Source: Bradyrhizobium glycinis
GTDB lineage: Bacteria; Pseudomonadota; Alphaproteobacteria; Rhizobiales; Xanthobacteraceae
Direction of reading: 5' to 3'
DNA: 50,024 nucleotides
NCBI RefSeq assembly: GCF_016031655.1
Contig: NZ_JACCHQ010000041.1
Coordinates: forward strand, 1 to 50,024
Part shown: piece after piece, positions 27,370 to 37,663 of the stretch
Position numbering within the stretch: the first letter of the stretch is position 1
Layout: every line of letters starts with the position of its first letter
Notes under the pieces: generated by a model
What the model saw: the letters and a program-made list of their open reading frames with translations, nothing else
What the model was told of the DNA's origin: nothing
Database searches by the model: none
Made by a program: the position numbers and the translations under genes

Positions 27370-27710
27370 ATGCTAAAATACCTTTGGGATCCAGCGAACG
27401 CCATAACAATCACAGGTCTCGTCTTTTCCTCCACCAGTCTATTTCTTGCTCTCTCTGAGCGCCTCGAACTATCTGTGGCGGTAGCGCTTTGGGCTGTTCT
27501 ATCGGACCACCTTGATGGGTTTGTGGCAGGTCGTACGAAGCGTCGCGATCCAGATGTTGCAAATATGGGAGCGAGCCTCGACGGGTTTGCCGATATGTCT
27601 ATGGAGCCGTTCTGCCTGCGGTAATTGTGGTACAAGTCAGCCAAGCCTCGCCGCTCGCCCTTGCGACCGCAGCCATGCTACTGGTCGGTGGTGCAATGAG
27701 GCTTAGCTAG
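27370..27710 (+). pseudogene. CDP-alcohol phosphatidyltransferase, frameshifted and truncated
   Basis: The start is MLKYLWDPANAITITGLVFS with a first membrane helix. Then LSDHLDGFVAGRTKRRDPDV with GASLDGFAD gives the CDP-alcohol phosphotransferase pattern DxxDGxxAR...GxxxDxxxD, with Gly where Arg is usual. After DGFADM at about 27600 one base is lost. The next frame continues as a hydrophobic stretch (YGAVLPAVIVVQVSQ to AAMLLVGGAMRLS) and stops where the IS5-type element begins. The family moves a phospho- or phosphono-alcohol from CMP onto a lipid alcohol or sugar, which fits use of a CMP-phosphonate made by the upstream gene. Confidence 0.75.
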
Positions 27711-29066
27711 TCGATCGTTAATAAGCCGAATTGGGCTGAACTGGACAGTTGAGCGTTGGCCAGAGTGAGAGCAGGAAGAGGGACAAAAGGTCTCTGAGCC
27801 AAGCCCAGGACACGGCGGAGGTTGTGGCCAACGGCAGAGAGGAGAACGTTAGCGGCATCTCCGGCGCGGCCTTTGAGATAGCAGCGGCCAAGGTGACCTT
27901 CGTTCTTCATGTGTCCGATGATGGGGCTCGATGGCGGAACGGCGGCGTAGCTCGCGCTTGATGACGCCGAAGACGCCGCGCTTCTGGCCCGAGATGAAGA
28001 CGCGGCGGGGATTTTGTGTGTCGTGGCCGCGATATCCCTTGTCGACATAGGCCCGTTCGATCGCACAGCCGGTGAGGCTCTCGGTGCGCTCGATGACGTC
28101 GCGAAGGGTGTGACCGTCGTAGGGGTTGTCCGGCAGCGAGCAGGCGTGGAGCACGAACAAGCCGCCTGGAGCTCTTTGGTTGTTGGTGACGATGGAGGCC
28201 TTCACGCCGAATTCGTAAGGCGCCGCGGCCTTGCCCTTGCCGATGCACTCGACCTCCGGAGCATGGAAAGAATAAAGCTTGAAGCCGCGCTGGCGCTGCT
28301 GCTGCGAGCGGATCTGGGTGGCCCGGCCAAGCGGGAGAGCGAATGCCTCCTCCAGTGCGGGCTGGCCCTCGGTCTTGCGGCGGATATCGCGGATGATCCG
28401 GCCCAGCCGGCTGCGCATGATGCGCAGCTGTCGCTGATGCCGGTTGAACTGCTTGGCATGGGCGTAACGGGAAGCCATCATCGCTGCGCTTTTGGCCACG
28501 CGAGCATAGGATTGCCGCAGCCTGACCCCGTGCTTCCTCGCCAGGCGGTTCAACCCGCGGATCGCTGCATGCAGCAATTTGGCGTCGGTCGGGAAGCTGA
28601 TGGCCTCCGGCTGCACGGTCGTGTCGACCGTGACCCGCTTGAGGTCTTGGCTGCGCAACGCACCGGTCTCGTGCGCCACCCGAAGGCTCTCGGCCAACAA
28701 CCGCTCCAGCTTGTCGCCGAGCCGCTTGCGCCAATGGCTCAGGTCTGAGCGCTCGTGCGGAAACACATGCTGGAAGAACTCTTCGCCGGTGAAGAACTGG
28801 AAGTACGGATCGTGGACCCAGCGCTCGCACACCCCCTCATCGGACAGGCCGTAGATGTGCTTGAGCAGCAGCAATCCGATCATGAAGCGGGTCTCGATAC
28901 CCGGCCTGCCGTTCTCGCTGTAGAGCGGCGCGATCTCCCCGTCGATCCAGTCCCAATCGATCCTGCCGGCGAGCAGAACCAGCTCGTGTCGCATGTTGAT
29001 GATCTGGTCCAGCCGGGACCGGAACAGATCGTTCGAGCCTGTCGTCCTGTGCTTCTTCGGTCGCAT
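27707..29066 (-). pseudogene. IS5-family transposase, one frameshift
   Basis: The long frame from 29066 reads an IS5-type DDE transposase. It has FRSRLDQIINMRHELVLLAG, NGRPGIETRFMIGLLLLKHI, the first catalytic region VTVDTTVQPEAISFP, AYVDKGYRGHDTQNP and then AIEPHHR. An extra C in a CCCC run near 27922 breaks the frame. The correct continuation IIGHMKNEGHLGRCYLKG lies one frame away and ends at 27707. It truncates the CDP-alcohol transferase gene. Exact element ends were not resolved. Confidence 0.85.
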
Positions 29067-29985
29067 CGGTCCCTCCGATGCAGCACAGAATCACGGTTCG
29101 CAGCGGCAGGGAAATCCAAAATCGAAATTGCAGGGTTTTGGGCTGTGAAGCCTCAATCCCCTGCAATCTCAAATGCCGCCGCAATCGGAAAACAGACTCC
29201 CAATCAAGTGCTTGGAGGATTGTTCACGGACAACCAAATAGTACTCCTCAACGACGGGGTTTATGCTTGCTGCCCACGCGGCAAACATCAATGATCGCAA
29301 TTTGCCGCAAACGGCGGCAGGACACATTTCCTCGTTTCCAGAGAAGGTGAAAGCGATCCTTCTTACTAGGGTTGGTAGCGGAAGTCGCTTCGTGCTTGCT
29401 GTAGACTTAATCATCGAGATCGATGACCGGTCGGCGGCTAAGGCACCGCAATTGGTGACCGCGATCAGCAGCGATCGTGCCAGATGACTACAATCCAGAG
29501 GGCTCTCTAAAAAGGGAATGAATCCCGCCATTCGCTATCGCGGAGCTGCAGATGCCAAATCTGATAGGTACTCCATGCATTCCACCAGCCCACACGATAT
29601 CACGACGGTGCGTCGCGGAACCGGTGCGGTCGCCCTGGAGGCGCCAAGCGAGCTTGGCTCACAATCCCGATGGCAATGACGCCGCTTGCGCTTGGCTGCG
29701 CTGCGGCGGCGAACCTCGGCGTAGTTCTCGTTGCGCACCTCAAGACCAATGAAAGTGCAGCAACTTTAATCAGAAGCGGCACTATAGCGCCGTGCTGGTT
29801 GAAGCGGACAGCTCATAGGCGGGCACACTAAGCGAGCCGTTCCGGCTCGTCTATTCCAGCCGAAAACGGGGATGGTCTCGGGCACCAAACACGTAGGCGA
29901 TTGGTCCGCTCGTGCTCTGCAGCGAGTCGATTTCATGAAATGGTGCGGTAAGCACTGCTGACACAGTGCGTTCATTTGCGTACCG
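29067..29985. other. No recognisable gene
   Basis: About 0.9 kb between the IS5 transposase and the intact aminotransferase. A near-palindrome ttgcaggg...ccctgcaa at 29128-29166 may belong to the IS end. Several 60-120 codon frames exist on both strands, none recognised. The part near 29170-29530 may be coding debris. Confidence 0.3.
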
Positions 29986-31344
29986 TTATCGCCCGAAAAT
30001 GTCTTGATGGTTATCGAGAAAGCCGGCGAACACCTCCACGATGAACTCAGCGTCGGCGCGCGTCATCGGTGTCGAGATCGATGCGGCAGCACCATACGGC
30101 AGGATGATGCCATTCACCGCAAAGAAGCGTACGAGCTCCTTCATTCGACCTGCACCGGCAGGCTGGAGATAGGCGTCGCGATAGTCATTCGGGGTTTGCG
30201 CCTTCGGATGGATGCGAAACAGTGAGGCGGCTCCGGTCACACACAGCGGCGCGTCCCTGGCTGAGATAGCTCGACGAATCCCGTCCCGGACAATACCTCC
30301 AAGGATCTCAAGGTGTGCAAAAGCCGCTTGATCCAGATGCCGCATTGCGGCAAGCCCCGCTGTCATGGATAGTGGATTCGCGGAGAACGTACCGGCTTGC
30401 GGAAGCAGCGGCCTACCCGCTGAGGCATCGAATACCTTCATTACGTCCTCGCGCCCGCCGATTGCTCCAATCGGCAAACCGCCACCGATGATCTTGCCCA
30501 TCGTGATGAGGTCCGGAACAAGGCCGTAACGTGCGGAAGCACCCTCGAAACCCTGCCTAAGATTGAGGACCTCATCAGCAATCACCAGAATGCCGCTTTT
30601 GCGCGCAGATTCCTGCACCGCGGCCATGAATTCAGGCTTTGGTCCAACGAGGCCACCGCGGCTCGGCATTGGATCCAGAATGATGGCGGCAAGATCGTGC
30701 GCATTCGATGATATCAAGCCGCGCACCCCTTCAACATCATTGAAGCGGAACACAACTACTTCGTCGAGCACGCTCGCAGGCATCCCGCGATAGAAGGCTG
30801 TGGCCTTCGGCTCGAGGGCGTCCCCCCAATTATCGGGTGTCGCTGCTTGACTGACCTCGACCCAGTCATAGGCGCCATGGTAGGCGCCCTCGAGCTTGGC
30901 AATCTTCGGACGTCCGGTGAAGGCCCGCGCAGCTTTGATCGCAAACAAAACCGCCTCAGTTCCCGTATTGACGAAGCGAACACGATCAACCTGCGGAATG
31001 CGGCCGCAAAGTAGTTCAGCGAGTTCGATCTCCCTCTCCGTCGGATTTGCGAAGCAGGTGCCGCGCTGGAGCTGATGCGTTAGCGCTTCCATAACGGGCC
31101 CGAAGGCATGTCCATGGATCAACGTCGTAAAGTTGCAATTAAGGTCGAGAAACGAGCGGCCATCAACATCAAACAGATAGCTGCCCATCCCACGCTCGAT
31201 GTAGAGCGGAGTTGGATCTCGCTCAATCGTCACGCGCGAGGTGCCGTCTGGGAAGACCTTTTGGGCCCGGACAAAGTTTTCGTTGGACCGCCCAGCGCTC
31301 AGAAATCCAGGCGAAATATTCGAACCTGCATGCTCCGCGTTCAC
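29986..31344 (-). CDS. Class III aminotransferase (glutamate-1-semialdehyde aminomutase-like), copy 2, intact
   Basis: The protein of about 452 residues is a fold-I PLP enzyme. It has FLDLNCNFTTLIHGHAFGPV, VRFVNTGTEAVLFAIKAARA, LEGAYHGAYDWVEV, VIADEVLNLRQGFEG (Asp for the PLP ring nitrogen) and the Schiff-base lysine motif TMGKIIGGGLPIGAIGG. GTG at 31344 is preferred because GGAGGAGGA lies 4-5 bases before it. ATG at 31359 lies within that Shine-Dalgarno run, and a longer frame reaches 31455. The family includes GSA aminomutases and many amine transaminases of secondary metabolism. Near PEP mutase it could aminate a phosphono-aldehyde or keto acid, but this is inference. It is intact, though its neighbours are broken. 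Confidence 0.85.
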   Translation of the reverse strand: MNAEHAGSNISPGFLSAGRSNENFVRAQKVFPDGTSRVTIERDPTPLYIERGMGSYLFDVDGRSFLDLNCNFTTLIHGHAFGPVMEALTHQLQRGTCFANPTEREIELAELLCGRIPQVDRVRFVNTGTEAVLFAIKAARAFTGRPKIAKLEGAYHGAYDWVEVSQAATPDNWGDALEPKATAFYRGMPASVLDEVVVFRFNDVEGVRGLISSNAHDLAAIILDPMPSRGGLVGPKPEFMAAVQESARKSGILVIADEVLNLRQGFEGASARYGLVPDLITMGKIIGGGLPIGAIGGREDVMKVFDASAGRPLLPQAGTFSANPLSMTAGLAAMRHLDQAAFAHLEILGGIVRDGIRRAISARDAPLCVTGAASLFRIHPKAQTPNDYRDAYLQPAGAGRMKELVRFFAVNGIILPYGAAASISTPMTRADAEFIVEVFAGFLDNHQDIFGR

Positions 31345-33161
31345 AATGTCCTCCTCCATTCTTTGCCAATTTTGCTGAGCCGGCCAACCAATCACCGTCG
31401 CAGCGCGCACTGTCGAGTCCGTGGCGGCGAATGCGGCATAGGGGCTCGCGGCCAAACCAGCTCGCTTCGAGATAGATCAACCCGGCTCAACATCGCGCCC
31501 ATCCACCAGAATGTCGCAATCTTCGACAGTTCCATCAGCCGTGTGGTCGCGGTCGGCGCAGCCGCATCGATGATGATGCTTGATTGTTAAGGTTCAGGAA
31601 TGACGCGATGTGGTCACCGGGCGTGAGCGGCGCGTTGCGGCGACGCGGATCGCCGCCGCTTGGCTCGACTTTCTGAACATCGGCACGAAACTCCGCAAAC
31701 ATGCGCGCAATAGCTGGTCGCAGCCGAGCTCCCGATCTCGACGACCTGCAGATGCTATAAGACTCCCATCGAACGTTCCTTTTTCACCCACACCGATGCT
31801 CAGGAAGTCACTTACCAGGCGACGCAATTTATCAGATCGCAACCGCGGATCAGAGGCCGTACGATAGCGCAGGTTAGCCGCTTCAGTCCTGCTGCGGCCG
31901 CGATCGAACCGGAGTAAACCACTAGCCGCTCCGCCTGGGCAGCTACCAAATTGGAGAGGCGGCGGCACCATACCCGCATCAATATCGGTCCACGAGAGCC
32001 CGTTGGCTTAGCATTTCACGGCGCCCCTTGGACACGATCATCGAGCACGCGGCCACATTCCGCTGCCCGCTCGTCCAGGGGCAGAAATCGTCACGATCAT
32101 GATGGATATCGCTGCTGTACAATGCTGAAGCGCAACTCTTTCTTCTACTTGGGTACGCAGCCAATTTGTGGGACGCGACGAACTGATATTTCGACGTATA
32201 GTGATCCGCCACCTTCCATCGGCATGGCCGCGCTGGCAAGTTCTCGACGACTCCATCTAGCGTGAGAAGGTCCGGACCTTAGTCTGCTACGATGCTGCGG
32301 CTGACCTCGAAATGGCTGGCAAGTTAACGCCGTCGCGCGTCAGCGGCCGTCTGTATCTTCGCCGCGGTTCCTAGCGCCTGATACCAGGTCGTTTGATTGA
32401 TACGACTGAGACGTCGACTGAGGTTTTCCTAGAGCTCGGGCTCCTAATGCGGCAACGATACTGAACTGTGCTATCGTTCGGCCACTTTGAACTTCATACG
32501 TGCGAGTTGGGAGACGTAATCCCAGTACGCATCATTGTAAGTAATGTCGCCGCGCTGATGCAGTGCACCCGATAAGTTGGGCGATCGGGAGAGTAACGGG
32601 ATTCGTACCCATGGTGCCCTGCCATAACAACCCTCATGCCGTGGCTGCGGATTCTAGTTCGATGCGACGGCGGGCTCGCCCTGCGGCGCAGCGCCTCAAC
32701 TCGGCATGGACGCGAGGCGCTACCATGGTGGCCTGGGTATCGCAGTCAACTGCTTGAGTCGACGAGCTCTTTGCTTGCCCCGGATCGCGGGCTCTCCAAT
32801 GTCCGCCGGGCGGAATAGTCGTCCAGCAAAGCACCGAGCTCGGCGCAACGATTGTCACCGGAAAGTCGGCACGGCGATCTTTGAAGAGCCGGAACTCCAT
32901 CGCGGATCCTCGCGCTGCAAAGGAGGCATCTCTGTGGCGTGGCCCGCCGAGGTTAACTCGCTTCGGTTGTGGAGCGCCACCAGCCGCCGTTCCTCTCCCA
33001 ACCCTGCCTCCTCCACAACACCCGAAGATGGAATCGCGGAGGAGATTTATTCCTGTCACCTATCGTCTAGCGGCCACTGGATGCGACGAGTCAATCAGGC
33101 TGCTGGATTTAGTTGCCCTAAATGTAAGTTGATGCCCTCCATCCGATCCTTGCTGGCTCGC
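31345..33161. other. 1.8 kb without a recognisable gene
   Basis: Both strands carry only short frames with no familiar motif, including a 125-codon minus frame at 31594-31971 and an 83-codon plus frame at 32881-33132. Composition remains GC-rich, so this is probably scrambled coding or IS debris and not a regulatory region. Confidence 0.35.
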
Positions 33162-33537
33162 CTAGAGGTCGTAGTCGAGTAGCTTAGCCATTTGGCTGTC
33201 GCCCTCACAGATCCGGGCGGGCGGATTTCCCGCACCCGGCTCTTCCGGAGAGTAACCCGCGTCATATCCGCGCCTGGGCCCATGTGCGAGTGATGCGTAG
33301 ACTTGGCAAGCGGAAGCGTGCCGTCAGAGTCTCGAACTCCGGCCAGCTCATGCGCCGACTTTTCTGGCTGCGCCGTCTCAGACAACGCAGCCAGATTCGA
33401 CGCACTTCGCGGTAGAAGCCGTTGAGCGCTGGATAGTTGTGCGGCCTGCCATAGTAGCCATAGTGCCCGCGCAGCACGGTAGCGAACCACTCGTGCTGCT
33501 TGGCCAGTGGCGCGTGTATGAGCCGCCAGGCCGATGC
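33162..33537 (-). pseudogene. Group II intron reverse transcriptase/maturase, C-terminal fragment
   Basis: The minus strand reads AWRLIHAPLAKQHEWFATVL, RGHYGYYGRPHNYPALNGFY, REVRRIWLRCLRRRSQKSRR and FRLPSLRITRTWA. After a frame change the characteristic tail PEEPGAGNPPARICEGD follows. This is the thumb/maturase end of a group II intron RT. The polymerase domain is missing where the IS1182 element begins. No intact intron RNA domain was seen. Confidence 0.75.
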
Positions 33538-33588
33538 TCGCGGAGGCCGAGTGTGCTCCCTAAGCTCGCGATCGGCGGAGCAAACGAG

Positions 33589-34950
33589 ATGCTGGGGCGC
33601 AAGGAGTGGGATCAGCTGGAGCTCTTCATCACTGGCTCGCTCAAACAGCTCGTCCCAGATGAGCACGTGCTGGCGTGGCTCGATCGTGTGCTCGACCTAT
33701 CTTGGCTACGGGAAGAGGTCTCCGACTGCTATTGCGCGAACGACGGTCGGCCAGGCATCGATCAAGAATCCGCGGTACGCCTGATGCTCGCGGGTCTGCT
33801 CACCGGCATCGTACACGATCGCAAGCTGATGCGTGAGGCTCAGATCAACATCGGCATTCGCTGGTTTGCTGGTTATGGCCCTGCACGAGCAGCTACCGCA
33901 CCATTCAAGCCTGACCCGCATCCGCGAGCGCTGGGGCAAAGAGCGATTCCGTAGGATCTTTAAACGCACGGTCGAGGCCTGCCTGAAGGCCACGATCGCA
34001 ACAACCGAAGTGGTTCCCATCGATGCATCGCTGATCCGCGCCCACGTGAGTTGGGGCAGCCTCACGGAGCAGCATGTGGTGGATGTGCTGAGCGAAAATC
34101 AAAGCGAACATGAAAGCGAGGCTGAGAGGAAGGGCCGGCAAAGCGGCAAGTACAAGAAGATCTGCACCACCGATCCGGATGCGACAATGGCCACCAATGC
34201 CCGAAACCGGCGGCTGGAGCCCGCTTACAAGCAGCACACGGCCGTCGATGACAAGGTCGGCGTCATTTTGGACGTCGCGGTCACGACTGGAAAAACGAAC
34301 GAAGGGGAGGTGATCGAGCCGCAAGTCGATGAGGTTGAAGCGATTGCGGGCGTCGACATCAAGGTGGTCACCGCCGACGCGAGCTATGCCTACGCTAAAG
34401 TCAACGGTGCGCTCGAGCGGCGCGGCATCGGCGCTCTGATACCAGCTAAAGCCGAACCAATCAAGAGTCGCGTACCGCTCAGACACTTCCGGTACGACGC
34501 CAAGAACGACGCCTTGAAGTGCTCGCGAGGACGTATCTTGCGCCCCGCGCGGCCCATCAAGCACGGCCGTTTCTTTTACTCGAAGGCGAAGGATTGCGCC
34601 CGGTGTCCGCTCAAGGGCGATTGCTATCCAAAGGGCGGGTTAACAAAGCAGTCGTTGTCGGTGACGATTATCCGGCACTGCTCCGCGCGCCCGCCGCCGT
34701 CGCCAGCGATGGAGTAAGCAGGATTGACGGCTCTATCAACGCCATCGCTGGCGCTCAGAGGGCTTCCACGGCGAAGCCAAAACCTGGCACCGACTAGCGC
34801 GCGCCATACGGCACGGTCTACTGAATATGGATCCAGGCCTACCTGACGGTCGCCGCCATCAATCTGAAACGGTTGGCAGCCGCTCTCCTTGCGCTTATTC
34901 TGCCTTGGATTGTCCTCATAGTGCGTTTGCGGCTTCAGATCGCCCCGTAG
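33589..34950 (+). pseudogene. IS1182-family transposase, several frameshifts
   Basis: Pieces in order are LGRKEWDQLELFITGSLKQL, LSWLREEVSDCYCANDGRPG, LMLAGLLTGIVHDRKLMREA, then in the next frame LHEQLPHHSSLTRIRERWGK, VVPIDASLIRAHVSWGSL and VVTADASYAYAKVNGALERR. The cysteine cluster DCARCPLKGDCYPKG follows. The last part shifts again (NKAVVVGDDYPALLR, then IQAYLTVAAINLKRLAAALL). These match IS1182 transposases. There are frameshifts near 33880 and 34645 and stops near 34800. Confidence 0.85.
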
Positions 34951-35036
34951 CGCGGGTTTTGATGCGAGGGCCAGGACGGGCCGGTCGCTGCATCGCGCGA
35001 ATTCTATTGGCCAATTCTTCAACGACCCCCGCCTTC

Positions 35037-35265
35037 ATGCGCAACGCCCTGGCGCATGCCGGCAAGAGCGGCCGCCGCGTCGTCTCCGCCTTCATCGCAT
35101 CGCCACCGCGTTTGCCCAGGACGATGCCGAGGCCCAGTGGCGCCGCGTCGCAGATCAGCTTCGCCCCAAGCTGCCCAAGCTTGCCGGCTTCCTCGACGAG
35201 GCCGAGAGCGATGTGCTCGCCTACATGAGCTTCCTGCCGCAGCACCGCACCAAGCTGCACTCGAC
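35037..35265 (+). pseudogene. IS256-family transposase, 5' part of an interrupted gene
   Basis: Frames read MRNALAHAGKSGRRVVSAFI, then AFAQDDAEAQWRRVADQLRP and SDVLAYMSFLPQHRTKLHS, an IS256 transposase segment. The text stops after ctgcactcgac. Its continuation starts at 37007, so the gene is split by an inserted IS110 element. The N-terminal half is also missing. Confidence 0.8.
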
Positions 35266-37006
35266 GGATGAGATGGACAAGCGATTTTTTATGACCGCGC
35301 CGCGATGACGATTGCGGGCATCGCGTCCATTCTTTGGTTCGGCCGCGCGGCGGGCCATTCTTCCGTCCCGGCCACCGATCTCGCAGCCGCCGCGCGCAGG
35401 GTCGGTCAAGGCTGGCCGCGTTTGCGGCCACCCTACGGCTTGGCCTTGACCGGCCCGAGCACGGTGGCATGCTGGCGTGGAACGGGACTGCATTCCTGGC
35501 TGGCACTTGCCGTCAGCGGCGGTTATGGTTGTTGGGCGCGGGCGACCTCGTGGCGAAGCGTGAGGCGTCGGCTGCAAGCGTTACAGGACTGCCTATTTTG
35601 TCCTGCCGAGCTGAGGCGCCCGCGCGCCGGGCTTTGGCCGCCGCGGTTTCCATTGCGACACCAATCGTTCGTAGCTTCGCTCCGCCTGGGCGGCAATCAA
35701 AATCTCACGGTCGCGCAGCGCCTTGATGTTGTAGGCATAGGCTGCGCCGGCTGCCCTTCTGTTGCGGATGTCCAGCTTGAAGTTGCATCGCACGAGTCTT
35801 GTTGGCAACCAGCGCCGGGCGCGCCCACAGGTAATCCTCGCCCTTCGTCAGCAAATGCCAGCAGAGCACCCTGAGCTTGCGAGCCACGGCCACCGCGGCG
35901 ACCTGATGGCCACGCCGGGCGCGGATCCGCACGAAAAAAGCATGCAGTGGACCGGGCGCCTTGGCCGCGGCCCAGGCCGCCTCGACCAGCATGGCGCGCG
36001 CGTGACTGCGGCCGATCTTGCTGATGCGACCGTGATGGGCGGCTCCCAGTCCCGACTGCCGCACCCGCGGGTTCAGCCCGAAATAGCTCACCAGCTTCTG
36101 CGAGCTGTTGAACCGGCTGATGTCGCCGATCGCCGCCACGATGCCGGCGGCAACCGCCAGATTGACGCCGGTGATCGTCATCAATCTGTTGACCTCGAGA
36201 TCGTCGATGGCGACCTGCGCGATCTCGCGGTCGAGCAGAGCCAGGTCTTCCGCCAGCCGGTCTCAAGCTCACGGACGTGCCGATCGATGGCCGCGCGCTC
36301 ATCGTCCGGCAGCTGTTGGGCGGCCAACCACGCCCGGCCGCGGGCGTTGAAAGATCGGCATGCGGGCACTTCGGGATTAGGTGCGCGTGCACGATCGAAT
36401 GCACCTCGTGCTTGAGCCGCGTGCGATGCCGCACGACCTGGTAGCGTCGTGCCACCAGCCGACGCTTGCGCTCGGTCTCCGCGTCAGGCGTCCAGATCTG
36501 CGGCAGGTACCCGGCCGCCTGCAGACTGGCGAGCGTGCCGGCATCGATCTTGTCGGTCTTAACGTGAGCCTGGGCGATCGCCTTCCCTGCAGCGGATTGG
36601 CGATAATCACCCGTGCCACGAACGGCGCCAGAGCCCGCGACACGGCCATCCTGTTGCGCAGTCCGCGTCATATCGATGCGGCCCGCATGTCGGAGTCTGC
36701 CGTCCTCCCAAAACACCACCTCCCCGGAAGTTCGGTGGACGTCGATGCCAATCACCCGTCGCATTCGCACCTCCTGTCAGAGATATGACGGGAGCTGCGG
36801 GCGACACGACAACTACGGATTCGCGCTCCCAGCGCAATCGGGCGAGTCGCAGAGGCGGCCAGCTACTAACTCGAGCTCTCGGCTCATCGAATAACATTGG
36901 CCTGCCCGCACTTCGTGCTCCCGGCGCCTCTGTCCCGATGGTCGCACCACACGCTACGATGTAGAACACCGCAGCGCGGGACACACCGAGACATCTCATA
37001 CCCGTT
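35266..37006 (-). mobile_element. IS110-family element inserted in the IS256 transposase gene
   Basis: The IS256 coding sequence stops at ...CACTCGAC and resumes at ACCAACCCGATCGAGCG. Removing the 1.74 kb between restores the family sequence LHSTNPIERLNGEIK. The inserted segment carries an IS110 transposase gene on the minus strand. No target duplication is needed, which fits the IS110 mechanism. Edges are accurate to a few bases. Confidence 0.75.
35593..36764 (-). pseudogene. IS110-family transposase, frameshifted
   Basis: It begins MRRVIGIDVHRTSGEVVFWE and continues VKTDKIDAGTLASLQAAGYL, WTPDAETERKRRLVARRYQV and HEVHSIVHAHLIPKCPHADL. It then shifts frame to MMTITGVNLAVAAGIVAAIG, LVSYFGLNPRVRQSGLGAAH and AWAAAKAPGPLHAFFVRIRA. 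A third frame ends QLGRTK. This covers the RuvC-like domain and the C-terminal IS116/IS110/IS902 domain. Several indels inactivate it. Confidence 0.85.
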
Positions 37007-37222
37007 ACCAACCCGATCGAGCGTCTCAACGGCGAGATCAAGCGCCGAACCGAGGTGGTGGGCATCTTCCCCAATGAAGCCGCCATCGTGCGCCTGATCG
37101 GCGCCATCCTGATTGAGCAGAACGATGAGTGTGCCGTCCAGCGTGCCCGTTACATGACGCTGGAAACCATCGCGCCGTTGAGCGATGATCCCACCGTCAG
37201 CCTTCGGGCAATCGCCAGCTGA
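37007..37222 (+). pseudogene. IS256-family transposase, 3' part of the interrupted gene
   Basis: The reading TNPIERLNGEIKRRTEVVGI, FPNEAAIVRLIGAILIEQND, RARYMTLETIAPLSDD and a TGA stop is the C-terminus of the transposase whose first part ends at 35265. The frame is clean over all 71 codons. Confidence 0.85.
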
Positions 37223-37663
37223 CCTGTCCGGGCCCTGCCGGCGAACGCGGTATCCCAGCGCCAGTTACACCATGCCACGGGACACGATCCGCCTAGACGC
37301 ATACAGATGTTTATCAAAGAAGTCGGAGGAGGTTCAGCGCTTGCCACTAGAGTAGGTAGTGCCGCCCTCCTTCGGGCTGATTTACGATGAAGCCGACTCA
37401 TCGCTCTACGCAGCCTGCTGCAATGAGGCGCGTATCGCTAATTGAAAGCCGCTCGCACGTGGCGCGTTCCGCCATTCGGCATCGATGCGATCAACTGATG
37501 CCTGTGCCAGTTTCAACATTGCCGAGATGACGCCGGACTGATCATGCCATGTGAAATCGCACGCGCGGTCCTCTGCCGGTGATCGGCGGCTTGATGAGCT
37601 ATTGAGCCGAATGGATGCCTGTTGACCGGCTTCTTTACTTCCCTCTAACCCAAGGGGTGACCA
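37223..37663. other. Intergenic, upstream of the AMP ligase
   Basis: A minus-strand frame (37406-37732) contains the coherent run LKLAQASVDRIDAEWRNAPR, perhaps a remnant of an unknown gene. It overlaps the ligase start, so it is not used. No clear sigma-70 or sigma-54 promoter for the ligase was seen. Confidence 0.3.

Noticed and set aside
29128..29166. Palindrome TTGCAGGG...CCCTGCAA as a terminator or operator
   Set aside because: The loop of about 23 bases is long, there is no T run, and it lies at the edge of an IS5 element, so an IS-end feature is more likely.
31330..31370. Sigma-54 promoter upstream of the intact aminotransferase
   Set aside because: TGGCCGGCTCAGCA has wrong spacing and no TTGC element.
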